DNA of 64,000 nucleotides, taken from Shimia aestuarii. GTDB taxonomy: Bacteria; Pseudomonadota; Alphaproteobacteria; Rhodobacterales; Rhodobacteraceae. The stretch's first letter is position 1. The number at the start of each line of letters is the position of its first letter. The translations under genes and the position numbers were made by a program. Where the stretch lies: contig NZ_JAKVRD010000008.1 of assembly GCF_022814865.1 (NCBI RefSeq), positions 62,001-126,000 on the forward strand, given 5' to 3'. Below, piece by piece: positions 52,509-63,300 of the stretch. The notes under the pieces were generated by a model, which saw only the letters and a list, made by a program, of their open reading frames with translations, did not search any database and was not told where the DNA came from.

Positions 52509-52987
52509 TCGTCGACAGGGCGCCCGGCAATCAACGCCTCGATCATCTGCGCCATCATTTTACCCTGTGGCCCGGGCGTCACGCCGCCAATCCCGACCCG
52601 TTTGCCTGCGCGCCACCATAGGCCCGGACGCCAACGTCCCTCGCCACGTGTCTTCAGGCTGAGAACGAACCCGTTCGATGGTTTAAAAGCAAACGTCCCC
52701 CGGCTCACCGCATCGATCTGCGCGATCTCGGCCACGGTCTCGCCCGTGCTATCGACGATCCCTTCCTCTGTCAGCGTCAGCGTCAGCTCAGTCGCCCGCC
52801 GCGTCGCCTCGGCCAGCCAGAGAGACAGCCCACCGAGCAAGAGCAAGAACCCCTGCCAAAGCACGGTCGCAGGCGGAATGGCCACCGCAATATAAATCAG
52901 CAACCCGCCAAGCGTGGCCATGATCGCCACACCGATCCACCGGCGCGGCGCCGAGGCGCGCAATTCTGCAAGGACTTCCTGCGACAT
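52505..52987 (-). CDS. Two-helix membrane protein of unknown function
   Basis: A 160-residue protein with two adjacent membrane segments (about residues 17-36 and 42-60; WIGVAIMATLGGLLIYIAVA) followed by a PH-like beta-rich cytoplasmic domain (GETVAEIAQIDAVSRGTFAF; NGFVLSLKTRGEGRW). AAGGAA lies before ATG 52987. I do not recognise the family; similar proteins are common in Rhodobacterales. Function unknown. Confidence 0.75.
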   Translation of the reverse strand: MSQEVLAELRASAPRRWIGVAIMATLGGLLIYIAVAIPPATVLWQGFLLLLGGLSLWLAEATRRATELTLTLTEEGIVDSTGETVAEIAQIDAVSRGTFAFKPSNGFVLSLKTRGEGRWRPGLWWRAGKRVGIGGVTPGPQGKMMAQMIEALIAGRPVDD

Positions 52988-53037
52988 CTTAAGTTCCTTC
53001 GTCTGACGCCCCGCCCTATCCCAAGGCGCGGGCGCGC

Positions 53038-54081
53038 TCAATAGGGCATCGGATGGGCGCGATGCGCGTCATTGATGTCTTTCATCACCTCATCCGAAAG
53101 CGTCACCTCGGTGCATTTCAGGAGATGCTCCAATTGCTCGATGCGCGTTGCCCCGAAGATCGAGGAACACATGAAAGGGCGCTGAAGCGTGAAGGCCATG
53201 GCCATATGGATCGGATCAATCCCATGGGTCTGGGCAATGGCAAGATAGGCATCGACCGCATCAAAGACCCGCGCCGACTTGCGCCCGCCAAGGTTCTCGA
53301 CAATCGACATGCGCGACCCATCCGGCACCCGGCCATGCTGATACTTGCCGGTCAAAAGCCCCGCCGCCAGCGGCGAAAACGCCAAAAGCCCCACATCCTC
53401 GTTGACGCTCAACTCCGCAAGGTCGGTGTCGTAGAGACGGCAGAGAAGCGAATATTCATTCTGGATCGACGCCACCCTCGGCCCGCCCTTTTCCCCGGCA
53501 ATCCGAAGCCATTCCGCCGTGCCCCAGGCGCTCTCGTTCGAAAGGCCGAAGGCGCGGATATTGCCCTTCTCGACCTGCGCCTGAAGCGCCTCGAGCGCCT
53601 CTTCCATATGTGCGAGCGTCGCCGCGCGGTCCTGCTGCGACGGATCAAACGCCCAGTTCTGGCGGAACATGTAAGAGCCGCGGTTTGGCCAATGGAATTG
53701 ATAAAGGTCGATCACATCCGTCTTCAGCCGCCGTAGCGAGCCTTCAATGGCCTCCGGGATCGTCTTGGCCGAAATCGGCGCCCCGTCGCGCGCATGTTTG
53801 AACCCCGCCCCGGAATGTTTCGTCGCCATCACGACCTCATCCCGCCGCCCGGTCTTTTCAAACCAGTTGCCGACGATCTCTTCTGTCCGCCCCACGGTCT
53901 CGGCGCTGATCGGGTTGACCGGATACATCTCGGCGGCATCGAAAAAATTGATGCCGTGATCGCGCGCCATCTCCATCTGCGCATGGGCCTCGGCCTCGGG
54001 TGTCTGCGTGCCAAAAGTCATCGTCCCAAGGCAAAGCTCCGAAACCTCGATTCCCGTCCGGCCAAGCGGTTTCATTTTCAT
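53038..54081 (-). CDS. Aldo/keto reductase
   Basis: A 347-residue NADPH-dependent oxidoreductase of the Tas/YajO group. The (beta/alpha)8 landmarks are GTMTFG, FFDAAEMYPVNP (Asp and catalytic Tyr), ATKHSG (Lys), and YQFHWPNRG (His). C-terminal cofactor contacts lie in GATRIEQLEHLL. The substrate is unknown. It lies 26 bp downstream of the agmatinase-like gene and is probably co-transcribed. Confidence 0.92.
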   Translation of the reverse strand: MKMKPLGRTGIEVSELCLGTMTFGTQTPEAEAHAQMEMARDHGINFFDAAEMYPVNPISAETVGRTEEIVGNWFEKTGRRDEVVMATKHSGAGFKHARDGAPISAKTIPEAIEGSLRRLKTDVIDLYQFHWPNRGSYMFRQNWAFDPSQQDRAATLAHMEEALEALQAQVEKGNIRAFGLSNESAWGTAEWLRIAGEKGGPRVASIQNEYSLLCRLYDTDLAELSVNEDVGLLAFSPLAAGLLTGKYQHGRVPDGSRMSIVENLGGRKSARVFDAVDAYLAIAQTHGIDPIHMAMAFTLQRPFMCSSIFGATRIEQLEHLLKCTEVTLSDEVMKDINDAHRAHPMPY

Positions 54082-54107
54082 TGTCGCGTTTCCTTTTTCC
54101 GTTTCAT

Positions 54108-55073
54108 TCAGCGCTTGGCGCGCTCGTGAAAGATAAAGCCCAGCATGTTGAGCAAAACCTGTGCCGCAAGGATCGAGGTTGATCCCGTGGTGTCATAGTC
54201 CGGCGCCACCTCGACAAGGTCGATGCCCACAACCTCATGCCGCTTGGCAAGCGCCTGCAACATCTCGAGCACATCATAATAGAGGAAACCCCCATGGCTC
54301 GGCGTGCCCGTGCCCGGCGCGATGGACGGACAGAACCCATCGATATCAATCGTCACATAAACCCGCGCGCCTTCCGGGATACGCGCGATGACGCCCTCCG
54401 GCCCGATCTTGCGCGCCTGACGCACCGAGAGGATATCGCTCCCCATCGACCGCGCCGCGTCATAGCCTTCCTTCGCCGTGGACGACACATTCCGGATACC
54501 AACCTGCGTGAGCCCGGTGACATAGGGCTTTTCCGCCGCCCGCCGCATCGGGTTGCCATGGCCATAGCGCACCCCATGGCGCTCATCGACGAAATCGAGA
54601 TGCGCGTCGATTTGCAGGATATGAATATCCCCCTCGCCATCAAAGGCATTGATGCAGGGGATATTGATTGAATGATCCCCCCCGATCACCACCGGAAGCG
54701 CGCCGGCCGCGAGGATCTTGCGCACGCCTTCCTCGATATTGGCATGGCTCTTCATCGTGTCCGTATGGACGATATCGGCATCGCCAATATCCACGATCCG
54801 CACCTCCTCGGGGAGGTAGGTCGCATCGTCCTCGTGGTCATAGGCCCCGGCATGGCCAAAGGAAAAAAGCGTCGAGGCTTCGCGCACACCGCGCGGCCCA
54901 AACCGCGCCCCCGCCCGAAACTGCGTGCCGAAATCAAACGGTGCGCCCATCACGGCCACATCCGCCTCGATCGCGTCCCAATCGCTGACGTAAGGCCGCT
55001 TGCCAAAGGTCGCAATTCCGACGAACGGCAAGTCGAGCCGCCCCGTCTCATAGCCATGTCCCGCCATCTGCAT
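54108..55073 (-). CDS. speB: Agmatinase/ureohydrolase family enzyme
   Basis: A 321-residue ureohydrolase with all manganese-binding motifs: GGDHS, DAHLDF, and DIDGFCPSIAPGTGTPSHGG. It hydrolyses a guanidino group to urea plus an amine. Agmatine to putrescine is the usual assignment, but guanidinobutyrate or guanidinopropionate are possible, so the symbol is provisional. GGGGAGATG lies near the start. It forms a pair with the aldo/keto reductase. Confidence 0.88.
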   Translation of the reverse strand: MQMAGHGYETGRLDLPFVGIATFGKRPYVSDWDAIEADVAVMGAPFDFGTQFRAGARFGPRGVREASTLFSFGHAGAYDHEDDATYLPEEVRIVDIGDADIVHTDTMKSHANIEEGVRKILAAGALPVVIGGDHSINIPCINAFDGEGDIHILQIDAHLDFVDERHGVRYGHGNPMRRAAEKPYVTGLTQVGIRNVSSTAKEGYDAARSMGSDILSVRQARKIGPEGVIARIPEGARVYVTIDIDGFCPSIAPGTGTPSHGGFLYYDVLEMLQALAKRHEVVGIDLVEVAPDYDTTGSTSILAAQVLLNMLGFIFHERAKR

Positions 55074-55297
55074 CTCCCCGGTCTGTCGTCTTTGCCGGTA
55101 ACCTGCGCAGATTTCCCGCCCCCGGCAAGGGGCGTTCGGGGAAAACGCCCGCTCTACTCGTCAAGCGGCTGGACTCTCGTCCCCCGCCATGCTCGCATGG
55201 CCCACGCGAACACCACTTCCCCAAAGGGCTCGAAAACGACGCTGGTTGTCGAATATCCACAAGACCCCGCCGCCCGCGCCACCCCAAGCTGACACAC

Positions 55298-56524
55298 ATG
55301 CGCTTCCTGATTACCTCTTCTGCCCTGTTTCTCTCGGTCATCCTGCTTCAGCTGAGCTCCGGTGGCGTTGGCCCGCTCGATGCGCTCTCCGGCCTGACCC
55401 TCGGCTTTACCACGAACCAGATCGGCCTCCTCGGCTCGGCGCATTTCCTCGGCTTCTTCATCGGTTGCTGGTGGGCGCCCCGTCTCATGGGCAGTATCGG
55501 TCATTCCCGCGCCTTCGCCGCCTTTACGGCGACCGGCGCGATCGGCCTCATTGCCCACTTCCTCGTCATCGACCCGATGGCCTGGGCGCTCATGCGGATC
55601 GCCTCGGGCCTTTGCGTCGCGGGCTGCTATACCGTGATCGAAGCTTGGCTTCAGGCGCGTGTCACCAATGCCAACCGGGGCCGCGCTATGGGGACCTACC
55701 GGATCGTCGATATGGGCGCCTCGCTTGCGGCGCAAATGGTGATTTCGGTCCTCGAACCGGCCTCCTACGTCTCCTATAACCTGCTCGCGATCCTCTGCTG
55801 CGCCGCGCTTTTGCCCATCACGCTAAGCAAATCGGCCCAGCCCGAAACCCCCGACGCCCCGCGCCTGCGTCCAATGCTGGCCGTCGCCCGCTCGCCGCTC
55901 GCCGCTGCAGGCGTGGTGGTGGCGGCGCTAAGCTCGGCCTCCTTCCGTATGGTCGGCCCGGTCTATGGCACGCAGGTCGGCCTCGGCACGGATCAGATCG
56001 CATGGTTCCTCGCCGCCTTCGTCTTTGGCGGCGCACTGGCACAATACCCGGTCGGCTGGCTCGCAGACAAATTCGACCGCCGTTGGGTTCTGATCTGGCT
56101 TTCTGGCGCCGCGATCCTCTCCTGCGCTTCGACCGCGCTCTCGGGTGGACTTGGCACGACGACGGTCATGGTCAATGCGGTGTTCTTCGGCCTCACCGCC
56201 TTCCCGATCTATTCCGTCGCCGCCGCCCACGCCAACGACTTCGCAAGCGCCGACGAACGGGTGGAACTCTCAGCCGCGCTGATGTTCTTCTTTGCGCTCG
56301 GGGCCATCGCCGCACCGACCGTGGCTTCGGGCCTGATCAACTGGTTCGGCCCCGCCGCGCTCTTCGTGATGATCGCTGTCGGTCATGCCGTCCTGATCGT
56401 CTTCGGCATCGCCCGCATGCGCATCCGTCCCACGGTCGAGAACCGCACCCGCTACGTCTATGCCCCACGCACGAGTTTCACCATCGGCCGCCTCATGGGC
56501 CGTCAGCGCGACCGCAACTCCTGA
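55298..56524 (+). CDS. MFS transporter
   Basis: A 408-residue membrane protein with 12 predicted helices. LGFFIGCWWAPRLMGSIGHSR resembles motif A of the first half, and PVGWLADKFDRR is the matching loop of the second. It is close to the YcaD/sugar-efflux-like MFS group. The substrate is unknown. The start at ATG 55298 is poorly supported by a ribosome-binding site. A divergent 224-bp gap separates it from the ureohydrolase gene. Confidence 0.88.
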   Translation: MRFLITSSALFLSVILLQLSSGGVGPLDALSGLTLGFTTNQIGLLGSAHFLGFFIGCWWAPRLMGSIGHSRAFAAFTATGAIGLIAHFLVIDPMAWALMRIASGLCVAGCYTVIEAWLQARVTNANRGRAMGTYRIVDMGASLAAQMVISVLEPASYVSYNLLAILCCAALLPITLSKSAQPETPDAPRLRPMLAVARSPLAAAGVVVAALSSASFRMVGPVYGTQVGLGTDQIAWFLAAFVFGGALAQYPVGWLADKFDRRWVLIWLSGAAILSCASTALSGGLGTTTVMVNAVFFGLTAFPIYSVAAAHANDFASADERVELSAALMFFFALGAIAAPTVASGLINWFGPAALFVMIAVGHAVLIVFGIARMRIRPTVENRTRYVYAPRTSFTIGRLMGRQRDRNS

Positions 56525-56570
56525 GTCCCCGTTTTCCATAAAAGAAAACGGACCGAAATCCGCACATACG

Positions 56571-56603
56571 CAATACCGACGCAATACCGACGTGATACCG
56601 ACA
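56571..56603. repeat. Three 11-bp iterated repeats (ATACCGACG units), copy 2
   Basis: Units at 56571-56581, 56582-56592 and 56593-56603, the last ending in A instead of G. The last two units match units 2 and 3 of the array at 29110-29131 over 21 bases. They lie in the 175-bp gap between the MFS gene and metG, about 97 bp upstream of the metG start. Confidence 0.75.
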
Positions 56604-56699
56604 CTGGGTTTCGACACTTTTCACGCCAAACATCCGCTGGAAACGCGCGCCGCTTTGGTCTAGGGAAGGCCAGACTAGCGGGACAACGGAAGAGACCTC

Positions 56700-58412
56700 A
56701 TGGCGCGCCACCTCATCACTTCGGCCATTCCATATATCAACGGCATCAAACACCTCGGGAACCTCGTCGGCAGCCAGTTGCCCGCCGACCTCTTCGCCCG
56801 GTATCAACGCGGTCGGGGCAACGAAGTGCTCTTCCTCTGCGCCACCGACGAACACGGCACGCCCGCCGAACTCGCCGCCACCAAGGCCGGTCAACCCGTC
56901 GCCGACTACTGCGCCGAAATGCACGAGGTGCAATCCAAGATCGCCGAGGGCTTCCGCCTCTCCTTTGATCATTTTGGCCGCTCCTCGAGCCCCGAGAACC
57001 ACGCCCTGACACAACACTTCGCAGGTGTCCTCGCTGACCGCGGGCTGATCCGCGAAGTTGTTGAAAATCAAATGTATTCCAAGGCCGACGGTCGCTTTCT
57101 TCCGGACCGCTACATTGAGGGCACCTGCCCCAACTGCGGCTTTGACTCCGCGCGCGGCGACCAGTGCGACAACTGCACCAAACAGCTCGATCCGGTCGAT
57201 CTCATCAACCCGCATTCGACAATTTCCGGCTCGACCGACCTTGAGATGCGCGAGACCAAACACCTCTATCTCTGTCAGTCGCAGATGAAGGACGAGATCG
57301 AGGCATGGATCGATTCCAAGGCCGACTGGCCCGTCCTCACCACCTCGATCGCCAAGAAATGGCTCAACGATGGTGACGGCCTTCAAGACCGCGGCATCAC
57401 GCGCGATCTCGACTGGGGTATTCCGGTCAAGAAAGGCGACGTGGACTGGCCGGGCATGGAAGGTAAGGTCTTCTACGTCTGGTTCGACGCCCCCATCGAA
57501 TATATCGCCTGCGCCCAGGAATGGGTCGCAGCAAACAAAGGCACCGACTGGCAACGCTGGTGGCGCACCGACAAAGGCGCCGACGACGTGACCTACACCC
57601 AGTTCATGGGCAAGGATAACGTCCCCTTCCATACACTCACCTTCCCGGCCACCATCCTTGGCTCTGGGGAGCCGTGGAAGCTCGTCGATTACATCAAGTC
57701 TTTCAACTACTTGAACTATGACGGCGGCCAGTTCTCAACCTCGCGTGGGCGCGGCGTCTTCATGGATCAGGCGCTTGAAATCCTGCCCGCCGATTACTGG
57801 CGCTGGTGGCTCCTGAGCCACGCCCCCGAAAGCTCGGATGCAGAATTCACTTGGGAGAATTTCCAGCTTTCGGTGAACAAAGACCTCGCCGACGTGCTTG
57901 GCAATTTCGTCTCTCGCGTGACCAAGTTCTGCCGCTCCAAATTCGGCGAAGAAGTCCCCGCAGGCGGCGAATTCGGCGAGACCGAGACGGCCCTGATCGA
58001 AGAACTCACCACCCGCACCCGCGCCTACGAGGCCCATATGGAGGCGATGGAGGTGCGCAAATCGGCGCAAGAACTGCGTGCAATCTGGGTTGCGGGCAAC
58101 GAGTACCTGCAAACCGCCGCGCCGTGGTCGACCTTCAAGGAAGACCCGGAAAAGGCCGCCGCGCAGATTCGGCTCGCGCTGAACCTGATCCGCTTCTACG
58201 CCGTCCTGTCGGCCCCCTTCATCCCGGACGCCAAGGACACACTCCTCGCCGCGATGCAGACCGAGAACGCCGACTGGCCCGATGACGTGCCCGCCGCGCT
58301 TTCCGCGCTGGCCCCCGGCCATGCCTTCACCGTGCCGGATGTGACTTTCCGCAAGATCACAGACACCGAGCGTGAGGACTGGCAGGAGCGTTTTGCGGGA
58401 ACGCGCGATTGA
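56700..58412 (+). CDS. metG: Methionyl-tRNA synthetase
   Basis: A 570-residue class I synthetase. The HIGH-type motif is KHLGN near residue 19, the zinc knuckle is [17 protein letters not shown], and the KMSKS loop appears as [10 protein letters not shown], a known variant in this family. The C-terminal tRNA-binding EMAP-like domain is absent, as in other short MetRS. GGAAGAG lies before the start. A downstream M20 gene follows after 4 bp. Confidence 0.97.
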   Translation: MARHLITSAIPYINGIKHLGNLVGSQLPADLFARYQRGRGNEVLFLCATDEHGTPAELAATKAGQPVADYCAEMHEVQSKIAEGFRLSFDHFGRSSSPENHALTQHFAGVLADRGLIREVVENQMYSKADGRFLPDRYIEGTCPNCGFDSARGDQCDNCTKQLDPVDLINPHSTISGSTDLEMRETKHLYLCQSQMKDEIEAWIDSKADWPVLTTSIAKKWLNDGDGLQDRGITRDLDWGIPVKKGDVDWPGMEGKVFYVWFDAPIEYIACAQEWVAANKGTDWQRWWRTDKGADDVTYTQFMGKDNVPFHTLTFPATILGSGEPWKLVDYIKSFNYLNYDGGQFSTSRGRGVFMDQALEILPADYWRWWLLSHAPESSDAEFTWENFQLSVNKDLADVLGNFVSRVTKFCRSKFGEEVPAGGEFGETETALIEELTTRTRAYEAHMEAMEVRKSAQELRAIWVAGNEYLQTAAPWSTFKEDPEKAAAQIRLALNLIRFYAVLSAPFIPDAKDTLLAAMQTENADWPDDVPAALSALAPGHAFTVPDVTFRKITDTEREDWQERFAGTRD

Positions 58413-58416
58413 TCCG

Positions 58417-59613
58417 ATGACGGACCACCCGGCCCAAAGCAACGCCCTCCCTGCCCTGACGGACGCGGACATCACCGCGCTGACCGCGCTGCGCTACGAT
58501 CTGCATCGCCACCCCGAGCTTTCGGGCGAAGAGGCAGAGACCGCCGCACGGATCAAGTCCGCGCTTGCCGAAACCGACCCTGATGACATTCTGACCGGTC
58601 TTGGCGGGCATGGCATCGCCGCGCTCTATTCTGGGGCCGAGGCCGGGCCGACCGTCCTTTTGCGCTGTGAACTCGACGCGCTCCCGATCGAGGAGAAGTC
58701 CGACGCCGATCACCGCTCGACCGTGCCGGGCAAAGGCCATCTCTGCGGCCATGACGGTCATATGGCGATGCTCATGGGGGTCGCGCACCATCTCTCCCGC
58801 CTCCGCCCCTCGAAGGGTCGCGTCATCCTCCTTTTCCAACCCGCCGAAGAGGATGGGTCCGGTGCGCAAAAAGTGCTCGAGTCGCCGGATTTCACGGCAC
58901 TTTCAATTGATTACGCCCTGTCGCTCCACAACATGCCGGGAATGCCCCTCGGCCATGTCGCGCTTCAGGAAGGCCCCGCCAACTGTGCCTCCTGCGGCCT
59001 CGAAATCCGCCTTTCGGGGCGCACCGCCCACGCCTCTCAGCCCGAAACCGGCGTGCCGCCGACCCCGGCCATCGCCGCGCTTGTCCCGACCCTGCAAGCC
59101 CTGAGCAACCCGGCCCCTGAAAACCCCGCTGATTTCGCGCTGGCCACCATCACGCATATCCGCGTCGGGGAGCCCGCCTTTGGGGTCGCCCCCGGCGACG
59201 GCACCCTCTGGGTCACGCTGCGCAGCCTCACCGATCCCGGCATGGAACACCTCTGCCGTGAAGCCGAAACCGCCGTGGCGCATCTCGCTGAAACGCACGG
59301 GCTTCAGGCCTCGCTCGCCTACCACGACTATTTCCGCGCCTGCACCAACGACCCCGACGCCACCGCCGTCCTTGACCGGGCGATCCGGCGGCTTGGACTG
59401 GTGCGCGAAGAGGGCCACCTGCCCATGCGCGCCTCCGAGGATTTCGGACGTTTCGCGGATGTGTCGAAATCGGCGATGTTCCTACTTGGCAGCGGCCTCG
59501 ACAGCCCTGCGCTCCACAACCCGGATTACGATTTCCCGGATAGCCTGATCCCCACCGGCACAGCCGTCTTCATGGCCGCGCTCGACGATCTCTTGGGCCT
59601 GCCAACGCCCTGA
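58417..59613 (+). CDS. M20D amidohydrolase (hippurate hydrolase/N-acyl amino acid type)
   Basis: A 398-residue metallohydrolase with conventional ligands: [36 protein letters not shown], and [10 protein letters not shown] with the catalytic Glu. It should cleave N-acyl or N-aroyl amino acids; the substrate is not defined. The start at 58417 lies 4 bp after metG, giving an operon. It differs clearly from the M20-like protein at 8322, which lacks this metal site. Confidence 0.92.
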   Translation: MTDHPAQSNALPALTDADITALTALRYDLHRHPELSGEEAETAARIKSALAETDPDDILTGLGGHGIAALYSGAEAGPTVLLRCELDALPIEEKSDADHRSTVPGKGHLCGHDGHMAMLMGVAHHLSRLRPSKGRVILLFQPAEEDGSGAQKVLESPDFTALSIDYALSLHNMPGMPLGHVALQEGPANCASCGLEIRLSGRTAHASQPETGVPPTPAIAALVPTLQALSNPAPENPADFALATITHIRVGEPAFGVAPGDGTLWVTLRSLTDPGMEHLCREAETAVAHLAETHGLQASLAYHDYFRACTNDPDATAVLDRAIRRLGLVREEGHLPMRASEDFGRFADVSKSAMFLLGSGLDSPALHNPDYDFPDSLIPTGTAVFMAALDDLLGLPTP

Positions 59614-59627
59614 TACTCTTTGAAAAT

Positions 59628-59713
59628 TGGTACCCGCGGCCGGACTCGAACCGGCACGGCCTCTCGGCCTAGGGATTTTAAGTCCCCTGTGTCTACCATT
59701 CCACCACGCGGGC
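59628..59713 (-). tRNA. tRNA-Leu (anticodon UAA)
   Basis: An 86-nt tRNA on the minus strand with a 7-bp acceptor stem (GCCCGCG with CGCGGGT), encoded CCA end, D arm with GGTAGACA, anticodon loop CTTAAAA (UAA), long class II variable arm (GGCCGAGAGGCC) and T arm GGTTCGAGTCC. The long variable arm and anticodon identify leucine. Confidence 0.96.
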
Positions 59714-59811
59714 ACTCACACTCCCCATGCATTTGGGTTGGCCGCGAAAATACTGGCTGTGACGTCCGTGTAAAGACCTGCCAAGACCCGCAGTCCGCTT
59801 CTTTTCCGGGC

Positions 59812-60288
59812 TTACCCGATTTCCGCCCAAGGCGTTTCCTTGACTGCCTCCATCCCGACATAGGTCGAGGTGCTCGACACATAGGGTAAGGCCGAAATTT
59901 TCTCCCCAAGAACAACGCGGTAGGCGGCCATGTCCCGTGTGCGCACCTTCAGGAGGTAGTCGAAATGCGAGGCGATCATATGTGCCTGCTCGATCTCCGG
60001 TACAAGGAGAACCGCCGCGTTGAACGCCCTCAACGCCGCCTCCCGCGTGTCGGTCAGCTTCACCTCGACAAAGGCGACGTGATCGAGGCCAAGCCGGATC
60101 GGGTTGATCTGCGCCGAATAGCCGGTAATGACCCCCTCCGCCTCAAGACGGCGCAGCCGCGCCTGCGTTGGTGTCTTGGTCAGGCCGATCCGCTTAGCAA
60201 GGTCCGTGACCGCGATCCTCCCCTCCCCCGACAACACATCGAGAATCGCGCGATCAAATCGATCGAGCCCCACCTCTCCATCCTGCAT
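59812..60288 (-). CDS. putR: Lrp/AsnC family regulator, probable PutR
   Basis: A 158-residue regulator with an N-terminal helix-turn-helix (DRAILDVLSGEGRIAVTDLA; KTPTQARLRRLE) and a C-terminal RAM ligand domain. It is divergent from putA with 105 bp between starts, the arrangement of PutR, which activates putA in response to proline in alphaproteobacteria. AAAGGAGGGGG lies before ATG 60288. An 8-bp inverted repeat in the shared promoter is a likely operator. Confidence 0.92.
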   Translation of the reverse strand: MQDGEVGLDRFDRAILDVLSGEGRIAVTDLAKRIGLTKTPTQARLRRLEAEGVITGYSAQINPIRLGLDHVAFVEVKLTDTREAALRAFNAAVLLVPEIEQAHMIASHFDYLLKVRTRDMAAYRVVLGEKISALPYVSSTSTYVGMEAVKETPWAEIG

Positions 60289-60308
60289 CAAAACCCCCTC
60301 CTTTGAAG

Positions 60309-60336
60309 ATCATATTGCCTACATTGTTAATATGAT
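60309..60336. promoter_or_regulatory. Candidate PutR operator
   Basis: ATCATATT (60309-60316) and AATATGAT (60329-60336) form a perfect inverted repeat with a 12-bp spacer, so the centres lie 20 bp apart on the same helical face. AT-rich and symmetric, it sits between putR and putA, as expected for an Lrp-type regulator. Confidence 0.6.
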
Positions 60337-60393
60337 TTGGGCAACCTGCCTATATCCGAGCTGCTATTCTCTCCCAAACAGATGGAGAGCCCC

Positions 60394-63300
60394 ATGTCCA
60401 ACCGCGCCCTGATCGACACCACGACCTACCGCGACGAGAAAGCCCTCGTGGCCGAGCTTATCGCCGAGTCCGGCCTCTCGCCCGAGGATCGCCGCCAGAT
60501 CTCGGCGCGCGCCGCGACGCTTGTCACTGCAATCCGCAACACGACGCAGCCGGGCATGATGGAGGTCTTTCTCGCCGAATACGGTCTTTCGACCGACGAA
60601 GGCATCGCGCTCATGTGCCTCGCCGAAGCGCTCTTGCGGGTGCCGGACGCAGAAACAATCGACGCCCTCATCGAAGACAAGATCGCGCCTTCGGACTGGG
60701 GCAAGCATCTGGGCCATTCGACCTCATCGCTCGTCAACGCTTCGACATGGGCACTGATGCTGACGGGCAAGGTTCTTGAGGACAAGGAACCGGGGATCGT
60801 CGGCACGCTGCGCGGCGCTGTCAAACGCCTTGGCGAACCGGTGATCCGCACCGCCGTGGGCCGCGCAATGAAAGAGATGGGACGTCAGTTCGTCCTAGGC
60901 GAAACCATTGAGAACGCGATGAAACGCGCTGCCGGAATGGAGGCGAAGGGCTATACTTATTCCTACGACATGCTCGGCGAAGCCGCCAAGACCGACGCCG
61001 ACGCCATGCGCTACCACCTCGCCTATTCCCGCGCCATCTCGGCCATCGCCGCCGCCTGCACCCATGACGATATCCGCGATAACCCCGGTATCTCGGTCAA
61101 ACTCTCGGCCCTGCACCCACGCTACGAGGTCGCCCAGCGCGCCCGCGTCATGGACGAATTGGTCCCGCGCCTGCGCTCGCTCGCGCTTCTGGCGAAATCG
61201 GCCAACATGGGCCTCAATATCGACGCGGAAGAGGCCGACCGCCTGTCGCTTTCCATTGACGTGATCGAGACTGTCCTCTCCGAACCGGCGCTGGCGGGCT
61301 GGGACGGCTTTGGCATCGTCGTGCAGGCCTATGGCAAACGCGCGGGCGCGACGCTCGACCACCTCAACGACCTCGCCAGCCGCTTGGACCGCAAGATCAT
61401 GGTCCGCCTTGTGAAGGGCGCCTATTGGGATACCGAAATCAAGGCATCACAAGTGCTTGGAGTCGATGGCTTCCCAGTCTTCACCTCGAAGCCAGCCACC
61501 GACATTTCCTACATCGCCAACGCGCGCAAGCTCCTGTCGATGACGGATCGTATCTATCCGCAATTCGCGACGCACAACGCCCACACTGTCGCAGCCATCC
61601 TCGAGATGGCCGACGACATGAGTGCTTTTGAGTTCCAGCGCCTGCATGGCATGGGTGAGGCGTTGCATGATATCGTGCTCAAATCCGACAAGGCGCGCTG
61701 CCGCATCTACGCGCCGGTCGGGGCGCATCGTGACCTCCTCGCCTATCTTGTGCGCCGCCTCCTCGAGAACGGCGCCAACTCCTCCTTCGTGAACCAGATC
61801 GTGGACGAGGACGTGCCGCCCGAAACCGTCGCCCGCGATCCGTTCGACGCCTATGAGGACGCACAAACAACCCTACCGACCGGACCAGACCTGTTCCAGC
61901 CCGAGCGTATTAACTCCAAAGGCTTCGACCTGCGCGACATCCCCACGATCGAAGCGATTGAAGAGGCCCGCGCACCATTTCGCGAGGCCGAGTGGCACGC
62001 CGCTCCGCGTCTTGCGGCCAAGGCTGCACCCAACGCGCCAGAGCCGGTGACCAACCCGGCTCTCCCCGGCGACCGCCCCGGCACTGTCGCGACCGCCAGC
62101 GCCCAAGACGTCGAAACCGCGCTCAAGTCCGCCCGCCCATGGCAAGTCAGCCCGGCAGACCGCAGCGCGACCCTCAACAAAGCGGCAGACCTCTACGAGG
62201 CGCATTTCGGCGAGATCTTCGCCCTCCTCGCCCGCGAAGCCGGCAAGACGCCGCTCGACGCCGTGGCCGAACTACGCGAAGCGGTGGATTTCCTGCGCTA
62301 CTACGCAGCCAACGCGCCGACCGACGCCCCTGTAGGGACGTTTACCTGCATTTCGCCTTGGAACTTCCCGCTGGCGATCTTCACTGGCCAGATTTCCGCC
62401 GCCCTCGCGGCCGGGAATGCTGTCCTCGCCAAACCGGCCGAGCAGACCCCGCTGATCGCGCATTTCGCGGTGTCGCTCCTGCACGAAGCGGGCGTTCCGG
62501 CAAGCGCGCTGCAACTCCTGCCCGGTGCGGGCGATGTGGGCGCGGCTCTGACCTCCGATCCGCGCGTCGGCGGCGTTGCTTTCACCGGCTCGACTGAAAC
62601 AGCGTTGCTGATCCGGCGCAGCATGGCCGAGAACCTCGCTCCCGGCGCGCCGCTCATCGCTGAAACCGGCGGTCTCAACGCCATGATCGTCGACTCAACC
62701 GCCCTTCCCGAGCAGGCCGTCACCGCCATCGTCGAGAGCGCCTTCCAATCCGCGGGCCAGCGCTGCTCCGCTCTGCGCTGCCTCTATGTGCAGGAAGACA
62801 TCGCCGCAGAATTCTCCAAGATGCTGATCGGCGCGATGAAAGAACTCTCGGTCGACAACCCGTGGCACCTCTCAACCGATAGTGGCCCGGTGATCGACGC
62901 CGAAGCGCAATCTGGTATCGCTGCGCATATCGCCGAAGCCGAAGCACAGGGCCGCGTGCTGTTCCAGATGCAGGCGCCTCAAACCGGCACCTATATCGCC
63001 CCGACCTTGATCCGCGTGACCGGCATCGCCGATCTTGAACGCGAGATCTTTGGCCCGGTCCTGCACATGGCCACCTTCAAGGCAGATGAACTCGACGCCG
63101 TGATCGACGCCATCAACGCGACGGGCTATGGCCTGACGTTCGGCCTGCAAACACGGATCGACGATCGGGTGCAGCATGTCTCGGATCGCATCCACGCAGG
63201 CAATATCTACGTCAACCGCAACCAGATCGGCGCCATTGTCGGATCTCAGCCCTTCGGTGGCGAGGGCCTTTCCGGCACCGGCCCCAAGGCGGGCGGTCCG

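Noticed and set aside
55197-55292. 31-codon plus-strand frame before the MFS gene
   Set aside because: No ribosome-binding site and no recognisable similarity; too short to support.
57720-57760. Damaged KMSKS motif in MetRS (FSTSRG)
   Set aside because: FSTS-type loops are a known natural variant in this MetRS group; the rest of the enzyme is intact.
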